Made by a program: the position numbers and the translations under genes. Positions 15,728 through 22,083 of a DNA stretch of 44,316 nucleotides are shown here, one piece after another; position 1 is the stretch's first letter; the number at the start of each line of letters is the position of its first letter. The DNA is from a virus. Location: positions 1-44,316 of IMG/VR virus record IMGVR_UViG_3300047496_000013; one strand, written 5' to 3'. Under the pieces are notes generated by a model. That model saw nothing but the letters and a program-made list of their open reading frames with translations, ran no database searches and was not told where the DNA came from.

Positions 15728-16377
15728 TTCAAATACCTCACTCCACCTTGCCCAACCGGCCTATCAAACCTAGCACTAGCACCAGCCGAATGCCCCATTC
15801 GAGCCGCATTCTGATCTACTTCGCGACCGCGACCACGGCTTTTTACCAAACTTAGCCCCATTTCCTTAACAATAAGTTCCTGCCTTTTAGCCCAATCAAT
15901 AGGAGCAAGCTCTTTTAGCTTCTCATTAATCCGAGCAGTACAGCCTACAACAAAAGAAGCAGATGTATGATTACTATTACCAAGATGCTTCTTAGCTCTA
16001 TCACTTTGGTACTGGCGCAAGGCTCGCATTACAAAGCGTTGAAGCGTATCCAATAGCCAAGTTGCGAAAAGAATATCGCTTTCTTTACCAGCGAAGTTAG
16101 TTACTTTTTCTCTGTCTCGAAACGCCTTGCAATTGGTAAATTTGCCCACATTTACAGACAAATTTCGCTTAATTTCATACGGATCAGAAGGAGCAGTTTT
16201 GAAGATTTGCGCTTTCTCAGCCTGATTAAGTTCACTTTCATCAATGTTATAAGTAGCCATTAATTCCCGCGCCTTAGCTAGCGCAGTCATGGCTTCTTCT
16301 TCGGTACAGCCGTTATCCATAGTCTTAGCCAAGATAGCCTTGACTTTTTCAAGCATCTTCTTACGGCTATCTTGCAT
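15724..16377 (-). CDS. DUF2786 domain protein
   Basis: 217 residues with the DUF2786 signature at residues 9-45: VKAILAKTMDNGCTEEEAM and ALAKARELMATYNI. The remainder matches the C-terminal part often fused to it in phages (GCTARINEKLKEL, then a Gly/Arg-rich segment SRGRGREVD and HSAGASARF). Widespread in phages and bacteria, function unknown. Its own promoter-like motif starts within the end of the VRR-NUC gene. Confidence 0.85.
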   Translation of the reverse strand: MQDSRKKMLEKVKAILAKTMDNGCTEEEAMTALAKARELMATYNIDESELNQAEKAQIFKTAPSDPYEIKRNLSVNVGKFTNCKAFRDREKVTNFAGKESDILFATWLLDTLQRFVMRALRQYQSDRAKKHLGNSNHTSASFVVGCTARINEKLKELAPIDWAKRQELIVKEMGLSLVKSRGRGREVDQNAARMGHSAGASARFDRPVGQGGVRYLK

Positions 16378-16401
16378 TTGGCTGTTCCTCTGTTTCCTCC
16401 T

Positions 16402-16429
16402 TTCTATACGTTTAATTATTTAAGGTCAA
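16402..16429 (-). promoter_or_regulatory. Promoter-like motif for the DUF2786 gene
   Basis: TTGACC, 15-bp spacer ending ACG, TATAGAA on the minus strand, followed by AAAGGAGG. The -35 overlaps the TGA of the VRR-NUC gene, so the new transcript starts immediately behind the previous gene. Confidence 0.6.
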
Positions 16430-16860
16430 CACCTTTTTAGGTAGTCTACAATCAAATCTCTAGCCCCTTCCCATGACCATTGAACGCTAGTCATATAGCC
16501 TACTGAGCTAAGATACTGTAACCATTCATCTTGTTCAATACTAGTTTTATTCTTTCCCGCCTTTAGTTCAATAAATAAACCAGCAAAATATTTTGTTGGG
16601 AAAGGCAACATCAAATCCGGTACACCAGCTTTAACACCTTGCGCCTTAAGCTCTACAGCTTCTCTAATGTGCCTTGATCCACCATTAGGAATATGCACTA
16701 ACCATTTGAGTTGTGGGTAAGTATTTTGATTTAAAGCTGCCCACACCATTAGAGCCTTCTGTTGCGAGCCTTCGGATTTGCCAGCAATCATTTCTGGCGT
16801 AATGAGGCTTCCAATCTTCTTTGGTGTTGGGGTTAAAGGAGGCGGATTTTTCCAAGTCAT
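16426..16860 (-). CDS. VRR-NUC domain nuclease
   Basis: 144 residues. Residues 50-130 fit the VRR-NUC (PD-(D/E)XK-type) fold: HIPNGGSRHIREAVELKAQG, VKAGVPDLMLPFP (Asp of the metal site), GLFIELKAGKNKTS (E-x-K), QDEWLQYLSSVGY. Such enzymes cut branched DNA. The first 28 residues are Pro-rich and recur, slightly diverged, in a scar about 200 bp upstream. Start overlaps the stop of a 55-residue membrane gene. Confidence 0.87.
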   Translation of the reverse strand: MTWKNPPPLTPTPKKIGSLITPEMIAGKSEGSQQKALMVWAALNQNTYPQLKWLVHIPNGGSRHIREAVELKAQGVKAGVPDLMLPFPTKYFAGLFIELKAGKNKTSIEQDEWLQYLSSVGYMTSVQWSWEGARDLIVDYLKRC

Positions 16861-17024
16861 TTTAAACAGAATACCGCAACAGCAAAAAACCCCATATTAA
16901 TAAACTTAGTTCTTGCTCTTGCTCCTTCTGGTAATTCATCTTTTTGAATTACAGTAGCAAGCAAAGCTATTTCTCCTAATACTGCATGTATTAAACAATA
17001 CCAACCTATAATTTGAACAATCAT
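16857..17024 (-). CDS. Small membrane protein
   Basis: 55 residues with an excellent ribosome site (AAGGAGAGGG). Two hydrophobic segments: residues 2-25 (IVQIIGWYCLIHAVLGEIAL) and 41-54 (FINMGFFAVAVFCL), with a charged linker between them. Its stop overlaps the start of the nuclease gene. Function unknown. Confidence 0.6.
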   Translation of the reverse strand: MIVQIIGWYCLIHAVLGEIALLATVIQKDELPEGARARTKFINMGFFAVAVFCLK

Positions 17025-17165
17025 TAATCCCTCTCCTTCGGCGCAATCCCGCCTTCTGTTATAATTTTAGATATAATAAGACGCACCAGCGATCATTTCA
17101 GGCGTAATAACTTTACTGGGCTTAGGCTTAGTTGGCTGTAGAGGGGGAGGGTTATTCCAAGTCAT
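17024..17165 (-). pseudogene. Chimeric gene scar: VRR-NUC N-terminus joined to C-terminus of a 17612-gene paralogue
   Basis: The first 27 codons read MTWNNPPPLQPTKPKPSK and VITPEMIAGAS, a diverged copy of the start of the VRR-NUC protein (MTWKNPPPLTPTPKK, LITPEMIAGKS). This frame stops after 32 residues. One frame over, the remaining DNA reads IISKIITEGGIAPKERD-stop, which matches the end of the gene at 17612 (IISKIVLEGQIKPKERE-stop). The piece is therefore a recombination product of two local genes, fused out of frame. The 32-residue frame still has overlapping start and stop signals, so a short peptide may be made. Confidence 0.7.
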
Positions 17166-17326
17166 TTGTTTAAAACTTTCCGAGCTAAACAACCGCTACA
17201 ATCATCTGAAAAAATTCTATCATCTTCTCTGCAATAGCCTTCGCAATATTCTTTAGCGTATCTTTGCAACGCTTCCTCCAACTCTTTAATCCTAGCTATT
17301 AATGCGCTTCCTGTTGGGTTGCTCAT
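17162..17326 (-). CDS. Small Cys-containing helical protein
   Basis: 54 residues. A helical N-terminus (ALIARIKELEEALQRYAKEY) is followed by CEGYC and CSGC, which may bind zinc. The stop overlaps the ATG of the scar and the start overlaps the membrane gene upstream. No known family. Confidence 0.55.
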   Translation of the reverse strand: MSNPTGSALIARIKELEEALQRYAKEYCEGYCREDDRIFSDDCSGCLARKVLNK

Positions 17327-17451
17327 TTAAATACCCACACAATGATTAAAGTTAAACCTATACCAGTAACAATCGAACCTAAAATACCTTGTGGATTTTT
17401 AACAAATATAAATAATCCTAACAGACATAGAATTATGGCTAACCAAATCAT
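17323..17451 (-). CDS. Small two-span membrane protein
   Basis: 42 residues from an ATG with GGAGAA upstream; a longer frame to 17505 lacks this. Two hydrophobic segments (IWLAIILCLLGLFIFV and GSIVTGIGLTLIIVWVF) flank a short KNPQG turn, forming a compact membrane hairpin. Function unknown. Confidence 0.55.
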   Translation of the reverse strand: MIWLAIILCLLGLFIFVKNPQGILGSIVTGIGLTLIIVWVFK

Positions 17452-17615
17452 GATTTCTCCAAATCTTCGCACATTGCGTAAACTGCTGAATAGACCAATA
17501 ACCAATCGTCATCTTCAAAAGTAGCCGCCATAGCTACAAATGGCTTTAAGCCTTGTTTCATTAAAACTTGAACTAACTGATATTTATCAATAAATTCTTT
17601 TGCTTTAGGTGTCAT
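17448..17615 (-). CDS. Small protein, unknown
   Basis: 55 residues overlapping both neighbours by 4 bases. Helical with an acidic EDDDW segment. No recognised domain. Confidence 0.5.
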   Translation of the reverse strand: MTPKAKEFIDKYQLVQVLMKQGLKPFVAMAATFEDDDWLLVYSAVYAMCEDLEKS

Positions 17616-17848
17616 TCCCGCTCCTTTGGTTTAATCTGGCCTTCTAATACAATTTTGCTAATAATATTTACCTTCAATATCTCCAACGCTGTTATTATAG
17701 CATAAGCTGAACCACCAGCCATAGCAATTTGCATTTCAGGTTCACCATCGTTATTGATCATTACAAAAACTAGCGAGCAAACTTCTCCATCAGCATTAGC
17801 TAGAACTAATTGTTTAATTGCATCTTCTACTGAAGCTTTGCTAGTCAT
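17612..17848 (-). CDS. Small protein, donor paralogue of the 17.0-kb scar
   Basis: 78 residues from the ATG overlapping the previous stop (ATGACTAG). Alpha-beta pattern: VEDAIKQLVLANADG, VCSLVFVMINNDGEPEMQIAMAGG, and a C-terminal ISKIVLEGQIKPKERE. The C-terminal 17 codons have a clear second copy in the chimeric scar about 600 bp downstream, so a paralogue once existed there. Function unknown. Confidence 0.6.
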   Translation of the reverse strand: MTSKASVEDAIKQLVLANADGEVCSLVFVMINNDGEPEMQIAMAGGSAYAIITALEILKVNIISKIVLEGQIKPKERE

Positions 17849-18035
17849 TGAGGATAGCATCTATTATTGCGTAATAAGCATCTTCAATGCCACCGGCAAT
17901 AATGCCTTCCTTAAGCCTAAATTTATAATCTTCTGGTAAATCACTCCACAAATCTTCTAGTAGTGGAATTAAATTTTCATTATATTTATCATAAACAGCC
18001 TTAGCAACTCTCTCAATCATTTCTTGATCAGGCAT
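17841..18035 (-). CDS. Small acidic protein, unknown
   Basis: 64 residues, helical, acidic (LIPLLEDLWSDLPEDYKFRLKEG in two blocks). Ends overlapping the next ATG and starts directly behind the zinc-ribbon gene. No domain recognised. Confidence 0.55.
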   Translation of the reverse strand: MPDQEMIERVAKAVYDKYNENLIPLLEDLWSDLPEDYKFRLKEGIIAGGIEDAYYAIIDAILND

Positions 18036-18344
18036 TTACATTTCTCCATACAATATAAAATCTTCCATTTTCTTTTGCATTTCTTTATTCATTTTCCAAT
18101 ACAATCGACGGATAGCTTTGTTTTTAATTTTTAAATATACTTGCGCCATATCTTTACGAATTGCTAGTCTGGCTTCTTTGTAAGATACCGGCTTTATCTT
18201 TTGAAAGCAATCATCGCAGACTAGCGCACAATCTTTGTCCTCATAACCAATACCAAAAATCAAATCTCGCTCTTGGCGAGCTTCTTCATCAGACCAACTT
18301 TTTTCAAAGGTCTGTTCACACATTGCACAAGTATAAGATTGCAT
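18036..18344 (-). CDS. Zinc-ribbon phage protein
   Basis: 102 residues. N-terminal YTCAMCEQTFEKSWSDEEA and CALVCDDCF provide a CxxC ... CxxC zinc ribbon that I associate with short phage proteins. The C-terminal half is a long basic helix (KNKAIRRLYWKMNKEMQKKM). Likely binds nucleic acid or a host protein; no specific function known. Confidence 0.7.
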   Translation of the reverse strand: MQSYTCAMCEQTFEKSWSDEEARQERDLIFGIGYEDKDCALVCDDCFQKIKPVSYKEARLAIRKDMAQVYLKIKNKAIRRLYWKMNKEMQKKMEDFILYGEM

Positions 18345-18350
18345 TAGCCG

Positions 18351-18539
18351 TTATCCTTGCCCTGCACCATGACTTATGACGTATCCAAAAGACTTCAGGA
18401 TAACTATTTTACTTCCCGGTGAAATTCGGAAGCAGATGACCCTAATGCTAGCCAATTCAGGAGTGATACGCCAAACTTACAGCATTATAGCAATTAAAGC
18501 CGTAATGCTTATTAGAAGCAATGCTGTTTCGCGCGTCAT
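18351..18539 (-). pseudogene. Interrupted small gene: membrane peptide plus in-frame continuation after TAA
   Basis: An ATG overlapping the stop of the upstream membrane gene opens a 20-residue hydrophobic peptide (MTRETALLLISITALIAIML) ended by TAA at 18477. In the same frame 41 further codons stay open (VWRITPELASIRVICFRIS ... SHGAGQG) and end six bases before the next gene. Either only the 20-residue peptide is made, or a gene was broken by a nonsense change, or the ochre codon is read through. No homology evidence is available here. Confidence 0.35.
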
Positions 18540-18862
18540 TAATATTTATCCCATAACGTACTAACCCATAAATAAGTAAGACCTGCTGCTGGTGGAATAA
18601 ATAGCAAAAATATTTTTGTACCCCCTTTACTAAAACTAATCCATATACAAATACTTATAAATACGAAACACATCCATATCATTATCAAATTTGCTACTAT
18701 CATCGAACCTTCAAATGCAGCGCTAAATCCTATCACATAAGCCAAACAAACACAAGACACAATAAAAGATATCAACAATAAATAATTTATTTTAGATTTG
18801 TGTTTCCGTTCTTCTTCTCTCAATCTATCGTTATCTCTCTTAATTTGCTCTTGATAATTCAT
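18539..18862 (-). CDS. Membrane protein, three spans
   Basis: 107 residues: a charged N-terminal helix (residues 1-26), then hydrophobic segments at about 28-48, 55-75 and 83-100. A short coupled reading frame precedes it. No domain recognised. Accessory phage membrane proteins often act in host takeover or exclusion, but that is only a guess. Confidence 0.6.
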   Translation of the reverse strand: MNYQEQIKRDNDRLREEERKHKSKINYLLLISFIVSCVCLAYVIGFSAAFEGSMIVANLIMIWMCFVFISICIWISFSKGGTKIFLLFIPPAAGLTYLWVSTLWDKY

Positions 18863-18899
18863 TTAAAATTTCCTCTACAATTTTTAAAGTTCTTCGCAA

Positions 18900-19007
18900 T
18901 CATATCTCTCGAACTTCAGCATTGAATTGGTCTATGTATTTATTTAAAGATGTTATTTCTTGTCTGATCCATTGAGGATTGGCAAGATAGGAATTTACTG
19001 TGGGCAT
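18900..19007 (-). CDS. Small protein, unknown
   Basis: 35 residues, starting ATGCCCACA, a start-codon context shared with the GIY-YIG and DNA polymerase genes and containing the dispersed octamer. A 14-codon frame overlaps its stop and runs into the ATG of the next gene. Helical, no domain. Confidence 0.4.
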   Translation of the reverse strand: MPTVNSYLANPQWIRQEITSLNKYIDQFNAEVREI

Positions 19008-19070
19008 TAATCACCTATAGCTACAGCATGATATTTCTGTTGCAAAGCTTATGTAATATAAATTCATTCC

Positions 19071-19499
19071 CTACTTCTCCCCACATTCAACACAATAAAC
19101 CTTATACCCCATTCCGTCAACATTCCATTTTACTTTCCAGCCTGCATCCGCTCTGCGTTGATTTAATTGTGCAAAGCTTTTGGTATGAGGATCAAATATG
19201 TTTTGACAACCTTCACATTGAAAATATAGGTAGGCTTGATCATCCACTAGATTAGAGCCTTGTTTAGTTAAATTATTCCACGCTTTTTCACTAACAGGAG
19301 CAGCTTCTTCAATCCAAGGAGTTTTATTATTTATATCGCGCAACGGGGTTAAATCTATATTACCTTCTTTATCAACCTCGCAAATAACCATTCCATCAAA
19401 TTTTACAGCAGGCCAATCTGCATTGGCACTGTAAGTTATAGTAGTTTTTTCTGTTTGAGACTTAGGCCACTCCTTACCCCATCCATCATCTTTAATCAT
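19071..19499 (-). CDS. Zinc-ribbon protein, unknown
   Basis: 142 residues. The N-terminal half is beta-rich (KTTITYSANADWPAVKFDG). The C-terminal half contains FQCEGCQNIFDPHT and YCVECGEK, a split CxxC pair forming a zinc ribbon. Its ribosome site (GGGAG) is paired into a GC-rich upstream hairpin, so expression may be controlled at translation. Confidence 0.6.
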   Translation of the reverse strand: MIKDDGWGKEWPKSQTEKTTITYSANADWPAVKFDGMVICEVDKEGNIDLTPLRDINNKTPWIEEAAPVSEKAWNNLTKQGSNLVDDQAYLYFQCEGCQNIFDPHTKSFAQLNQRRADAGWKVKWNVDGMGYKVYCVECGEK

Positions 19500-19508
19500 T
19501 TGTTTTGT

Positions 19509-19550
19509 CTCCCGATGGAAACCGGCTCCTGCGCCGGGGCCTCATGGGAG
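19509..19550 (-). promoter_or_regulatory. GC-rich leader hairpin masking a ribosome-binding site
   Basis: On the minus strand CTCCCATG pairs with CAT-C-GGGAG and an inner CCGGC pairs with GCCGG, giving a nested stem-loop. The GGGAG arm is the only Shine-Dalgarno-like sequence before the ATG at 19499, ten bases away. The segment is much more GC-rich than its surroundings. Confidence 0.5.
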
Positions 19551-19566
19551 CTTGCGTCAGGTCCGG

Positions 19567-19767
19567 TCATGGCCTTTCCCCATTAATCTTCAACCAAATA
19601 TTATCTGTTGTTTCTTTAACAAAAAAATACTTAGCATCTTTCATAGTAATATGAGTGTCGGGAGTTTTATCGGATTTTTTAATTGCTAAAATATTATCGA
19701 CATTTAAAATTATGGGGATTGTTGAACCGTTAGAATAAACCTCAGTGAGTTTTAAAAATTTATTCAT
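19567..19767 (-). CDS. Small protein, unknown
   Basis: 66 residues, beta-rich (IPIILNVDNILAIKKS and ITMKDAKYFFVKET). Reminiscent of small FlbD-like or phage beta-barrel proteins, but not assignable. Overlaps the upstream gene by 4 bases. Confidence 0.55.
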   Translation of the reverse strand: MNKFLKLTEVYSNGSTIPIILNVDNILAIKKSDKTPDTHITMKDAKYFFVKETTDNIWLKINGERP

Positions 19768-19949
19768 CCCTCGCGCTCCACGTTAATTAGTGTGTGCTTG
19801 CCCCAAATAGGATGACGACTAGAGCCATTACCTAACACAACCTTAACCTTATTGCTAGGCCAGCTAATAGAAGACCTAACAATGACCACTTCACCACTAC
19901 CCACAATATCACCGGGCTGAAGGTGTTGAGCTTGGACTTTGAGTTTCAT
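19764..19949 (-). CDS. Small SH3-like beta protein
   Basis: 61 residues. The LQPGDIVGSGEVVIVRS segment resembles the start of small SH3-like barrels. Its 5' end overlaps the 3' end of the ribbon-helix-helix gene by about 40 bases. Function unknown. Confidence 0.5.
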   Translation of the reverse strand: MKLKVQAQHLQPGDIVGSGEVVIVRSSISWPSNKVKVVLGNGSSRHPIWGKHTLINVEREG

Positions 19950-20076
19950 TTCTTTCCCTCATCCATTTCATTGCAGCCATTCTAAAGAAACCAGAACGAG
20001 TTAATCCATGTTCTTTACAATAAGCATCAATAGCTTTTAAAGTTTCAGCTTTAATTGTTATATTAATGCGCGCCAT
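19909..20076 (-). CDS. Ribbon-helix-helix transcription factor
   Basis: 55 residues (an ATG one codon upstream is equally possible). The first 42 residues have the Arc/MetJ/CopG layout: strand ARINITIKAE, helix TLKAIDAYCKEHG, and second helix LTRSGFFRMAAMKWM. The last 15 residues are polar and come from the overlap with the next gene. It probably dimerises and represses phage promoters. Confidence 0.65.
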   Translation of the reverse strand: MARINITIKAETLKAIDAYCKEHGLTRSGFFRMAAMKWMRERNETQSPSSTPSAR

Positions 20077-20082
20077 CATCAC

Positions 20083-20277
20083 TCACATCCCTCTCAGCCA
20101 CATAAACTTAGGCATTTCAGGCTGAGCCAATTGGCAGGCTACAAACCTATCAGTTTCAATCTTATTATACACGCGGCGTAGGCCAAATTTAAAAGCTTCA
20201 GCGTAACTAATACGCTTAGCTGCTACCATTGCTCTAGCTTCAGCGTGAGCCGCTTTAAAGATTTGTGATTTGGTCAT
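20083..20277 (-). CDS. Small conserved phage protein
   Basis: 64 residues. TKSQIFKAAHAEARAM followed by SYAEAFKFGLRRVYN matches a short helical phage protein type often found in early regions. Function unknown. A promoter-like motif lies 24-51 bp upstream. Confidence 0.65.
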   Translation of the reverse strand: MTKSQIFKAAHAEARAMVAAKRISYAEAFKFGLRRVYNKIETDRFVACQLAQPEMPKFMWLRGM

Positions 20278-20300
20278 TGTGTGTCCTTTGCTATAACTAC

Positions 20301-20328
20301 TCCTATACGTTAATACAGGAGCAGTCTA
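20301..20328 (-). promoter_or_regulatory. Promoter-like motif
   Basis: TAGACT, 15-bp spacer ending ACG, TATAGGA on the minus strand, upstream of the 64-residue gene. Member of the seven-copy motif set. Confidence 0.55.
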
Positions 20329-20339
20329 CGGATTAATTA

Positions 20340-20582
20340 TTAAAGTCAAGAGGAATGCGAAGAAGGGCTAAGGTCGCATTCCCATTTTACCCCTACTGAG
20401 CCTTTCGGCATTGCCCTAGTAACAACCTTGCTAGTTTGCGCCGATGCCATTCTAGCAAGGTAGCGCCTCTATGCATCCTGATTATTTGCCTAACAGGTAG
20501 CTCACAAGCGCCTAAGCATTAACTATCAGCCTTGGTATTGCGTTTTGTAACCTTTAATCATTGCTACATAGAGGTAGTAAAG
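20340..20582 (-). other. Structured intergenic region, possible ncRNA or long leader
   Basis: No gene found in about 240 bp. It holds two strong stem-loops: GGAATGCGA/TCGCATTCC (20352-20382, 13-nt loop) and ACCTTGCTAG/CTAGCAAGGT (20425-20461, perfect 10 bp, 17-nt loop). GGC-ATT-GCC blocks nearby could pair with the loop of the second stem, so alternative folds are possible. The first stem follows the 20583 gene by about 200 nt and could end its transcript, though without a U-tract. Confidence 0.4.
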
Positions 20583-20750
20583 TTAACGAGCATCAGCCAA
20601 TACAAAATTAGTATCTTCCAGCTTCTCAGTGGAAAGAAATACAGGATTGCTGTATTTAGTAACAGCTTCATCATAAAGCCGCTGAGCAAGTTGATTGACT
20701 ACAACGCGAGGCTGATTAGTATCAAGCTCTATTACAATTCTGTATCTCAT
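20583..20750 (-). CDS. Small protein, unknown
   Basis: 55 residues; its ATG overlaps the stop of the HTH frame upstream (GCATGAG). Beta-alpha-beta layout: RYRIVIELDTNQPRVVVNQL, AQRLYDEAVTKYS, VFLSTEKLED. The overlap with the HTH frame suggests that frame is, or recently was, translated. No domain recognised. Confidence 0.5.
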   Translation of the reverse strand: MRYRIVIELDTNQPRVVVNQLAQRLYDEAVTKYSNPVFLSTEKLEDTNFVLADAR

Positions 20751-20925
20751 GCTTGCACCTTCTGATACTTCCTAACCGGCTGCTTAACAGCCTTACCAGC
20801 AGGCATTCCAGCCCGAAGCCTCATGTAGAGGGTCATGTAAGGAATGTTTGCAGCTTCAGCAGCAAGCCGAATAGAACGAAACTGCTTCTTCTTGTTTCCA
20901 AGTGTTTAAATTCTACGTTAAACAT
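20747..20925 (-). pseudogene. Helix-turn-helix regulator with a frameshift
   Basis: The only ATG (after GGAGAG) opens a 30-codon frame MFNVEFKHLETRRSS-. One base out of phase lies a clear phage HTH segment: FRSIRLAAEAANIPYMTL, YMRLRAGMPAGKAVKQPV, then RKYQKVQA-stop. That frame has no start codon because a TAA precedes it. The gene is therefore frameshifted by mutation, by an assembly indel around AAGAAGAAG, or by programmed slippage. Expected intact product about 60 residues. Confidence 0.5.
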
Positions 20926-20950
20926 CTTGTCTCTCCATCTGTTACTGTTC

Positions 20951-20977
20951 TTCTATACGGTCCATCTACAATGTCAA
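20951..20977 (-). promoter_or_regulatory. Promoter-like motif
   Basis: TTGACA, 14-bp spacer ending ACCG, TATAGAA on the minus strand, before the frameshifted HTH gene. The best match to the shared motif. Confidence 0.65.
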
Positions 20978-20995
20978 CAGTTATTTTAAATTATT

Positions 20996-21286
20996 TTATT
21001 CCTTCTCTATGAAGGCATCATCAATCCTATCAACTTGTTTCCAACCTTTAGCCTTGCGTTGAGAATTACGCTTAATCAAACCCATATCACAACAATGAGC
21101 GCAACGATTAGTATGAGGAACTTCGCGAAAACTTAAGAAACCTACAATCTCAGAAGCCATGAACTGATACTTGTCACGGCCATTACTCCGAACTTTACCA
21201 TTCCCAATAGAACGTAGCGAGCAAATAGATTTAGCAATTTCTTCAGTCCTAGCATTTCCGCGAAGATGAATTTTGCGCTGCGCCAT
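20996..21286 (-). CDS. Small basic protein, unknown
   Basis: 96 residues. An Arg-rich N-terminus (AQRKIHLRGNARTEEIAK), a middle with SNGRDKYQFMASEIVGF, and a CAHCCDMG Cys cluster near residue 65. Probably DNA- or RNA-binding from its charge, but no family is recognised. A promoter-like motif lies upstream. Confidence 0.6.
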   Translation of the reverse strand: MAQRKIHLRGNARTEEIAKSICSLRSIGNGKVRSNGRDKYQFMASEIVGFLSFREVPHTNRCAHCCDMGLIKRNSQRKAKGWKQVDRIDDAFIEKE

Positions 21287-21314
21287 TTGCTTAATTCCTT
21301 CTCTCTGACAACCT

Positions 21315-21342
21315 TTCTACACGGATCAATTAGTCCTGTCTA
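21315..21342 (-). promoter_or_regulatory. Promoter-like motif
   Basis: TAGACA, 15-bp spacer ending TCCG, TGTAGAA on the minus strand, before the 96-residue gene. One of the seven-copy set. Confidence 0.55.
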
Positions 21343-21380
21343 CTATTATTTTAAATTATTTTATATTGCACTGCACAAAT

Positions 21381-21695
21381 TTAAGCGTCACAATCAAATT
21401 CCTTCAATTGAAGCTTAACCAATTCTTTAAACGTCCGCTTCCTAAGCCTCTCGTAATACTGGCGCGAAGTTTGTGCATTACTATTTAAATAATGTTCACA
21501 CATTTCTATTATGTAGCGTAATTCCCCTTGGGCTATCATTTTAAATGCTCCTGCAAATACAACATCAGTAAATGAGCTTAATATCAGCAAAGTATGGCAA
21601 CCATGCTCAAATATTAAATCATTTTCCTCATCAAACTTAATAACGTGAATATAGCCGCACTCTTCACACTTAAATTCTAATTCTTTCACACTCAT
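21381..21695 (-). CDS. Zinc-binding small protein, unknown
   Basis: 104 residues. FKCEECGYIHVIKF near the start and GCHTLL further on could form a zinc site. The C-terminal half is helical and basic (YYERLRKRTFKELVKLQLKE). No known family. Confidence 0.55.
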   Translation of the reverse strand: MSVKELEFKCEECGYIHVIKFDEENDLIFEHGCHTLLILSSFTDVVFAGAFKMIAQGELRYIIEMCEHYLNSNAQTSRQYYERLRKRTFKELVKLQLKEFDCDA

Positions 21696-21736
21696 TTCTT
21701 TAACTTCCTTATTTCAGTAGCTGATATAATAGCATT

Positions 21737-22069
21737 TTAAGGCCCGTCACGATTAGCTTGATCTACGCAATGCGCAGCCGCTTCTATCGCTTCATTCCAG
21801 ATTTCTCTATACAAGACGCTTTTTGCTGTCTTACCTTCATTTCTTCCACCGCCATAATTTATGCTCACATTACTTTCATTCCGCATTTCAATCGCCTCTT
21901 TATGCTGGCAACCTAGATCGTGACATTTCTCAAGCCAATGCGGACATTGTGATAGTATAGGGCAGACGTATTGTTTGCCCACAATATTACTATCACACCT
22001 TGGGCACATTATAGTTTCATTCTGAGTATCACATTTTGGACAGTAGCAAAGTTGGTAATGGCTGATCAT
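21737..22069 (-). CDS. Multi-zinc-ribbon protein
   Basis: 110 residues with CYCPKCDTQ, MCPRCDSN, and further Cys/His (CPILSQCPHW, CHDLGCQHKEAI), consistent with two zinc-binding sites in the first 60 residues. The C-terminus (EIWNEAIEAAAHCVDQ) is helical. First gene after the AT-rich repeat region. Function unknown. Confidence 0.6.
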   Translation of the reverse strand: MISHYQLCYCPKCDTQNETIMCPRCDSNIVGKQYVCPILSQCPHWLEKCHDLGCQHKEAIEMRNESNVSINYGGGRNEGKTAKSVLYREIWNEAIEAAAHCVDQANRDGP

Positions 22070-22083
22070 CTTTAATTCTCCTC

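Noticed and set aside
18376-18564. 62-codon plus-strand frame
   Set aside because: Opposite in direction to a long single-strand operon and without a ribosome site. The minus-strand interrupted frame fits the gap and the gene overlaps better.
20532-20989. Two plus-strand frames of about 77 codons
   Set aside because: The minus strand here carries a small coupled gene and an HTH coding segment with proper start/stop overlaps, which explain the region better.
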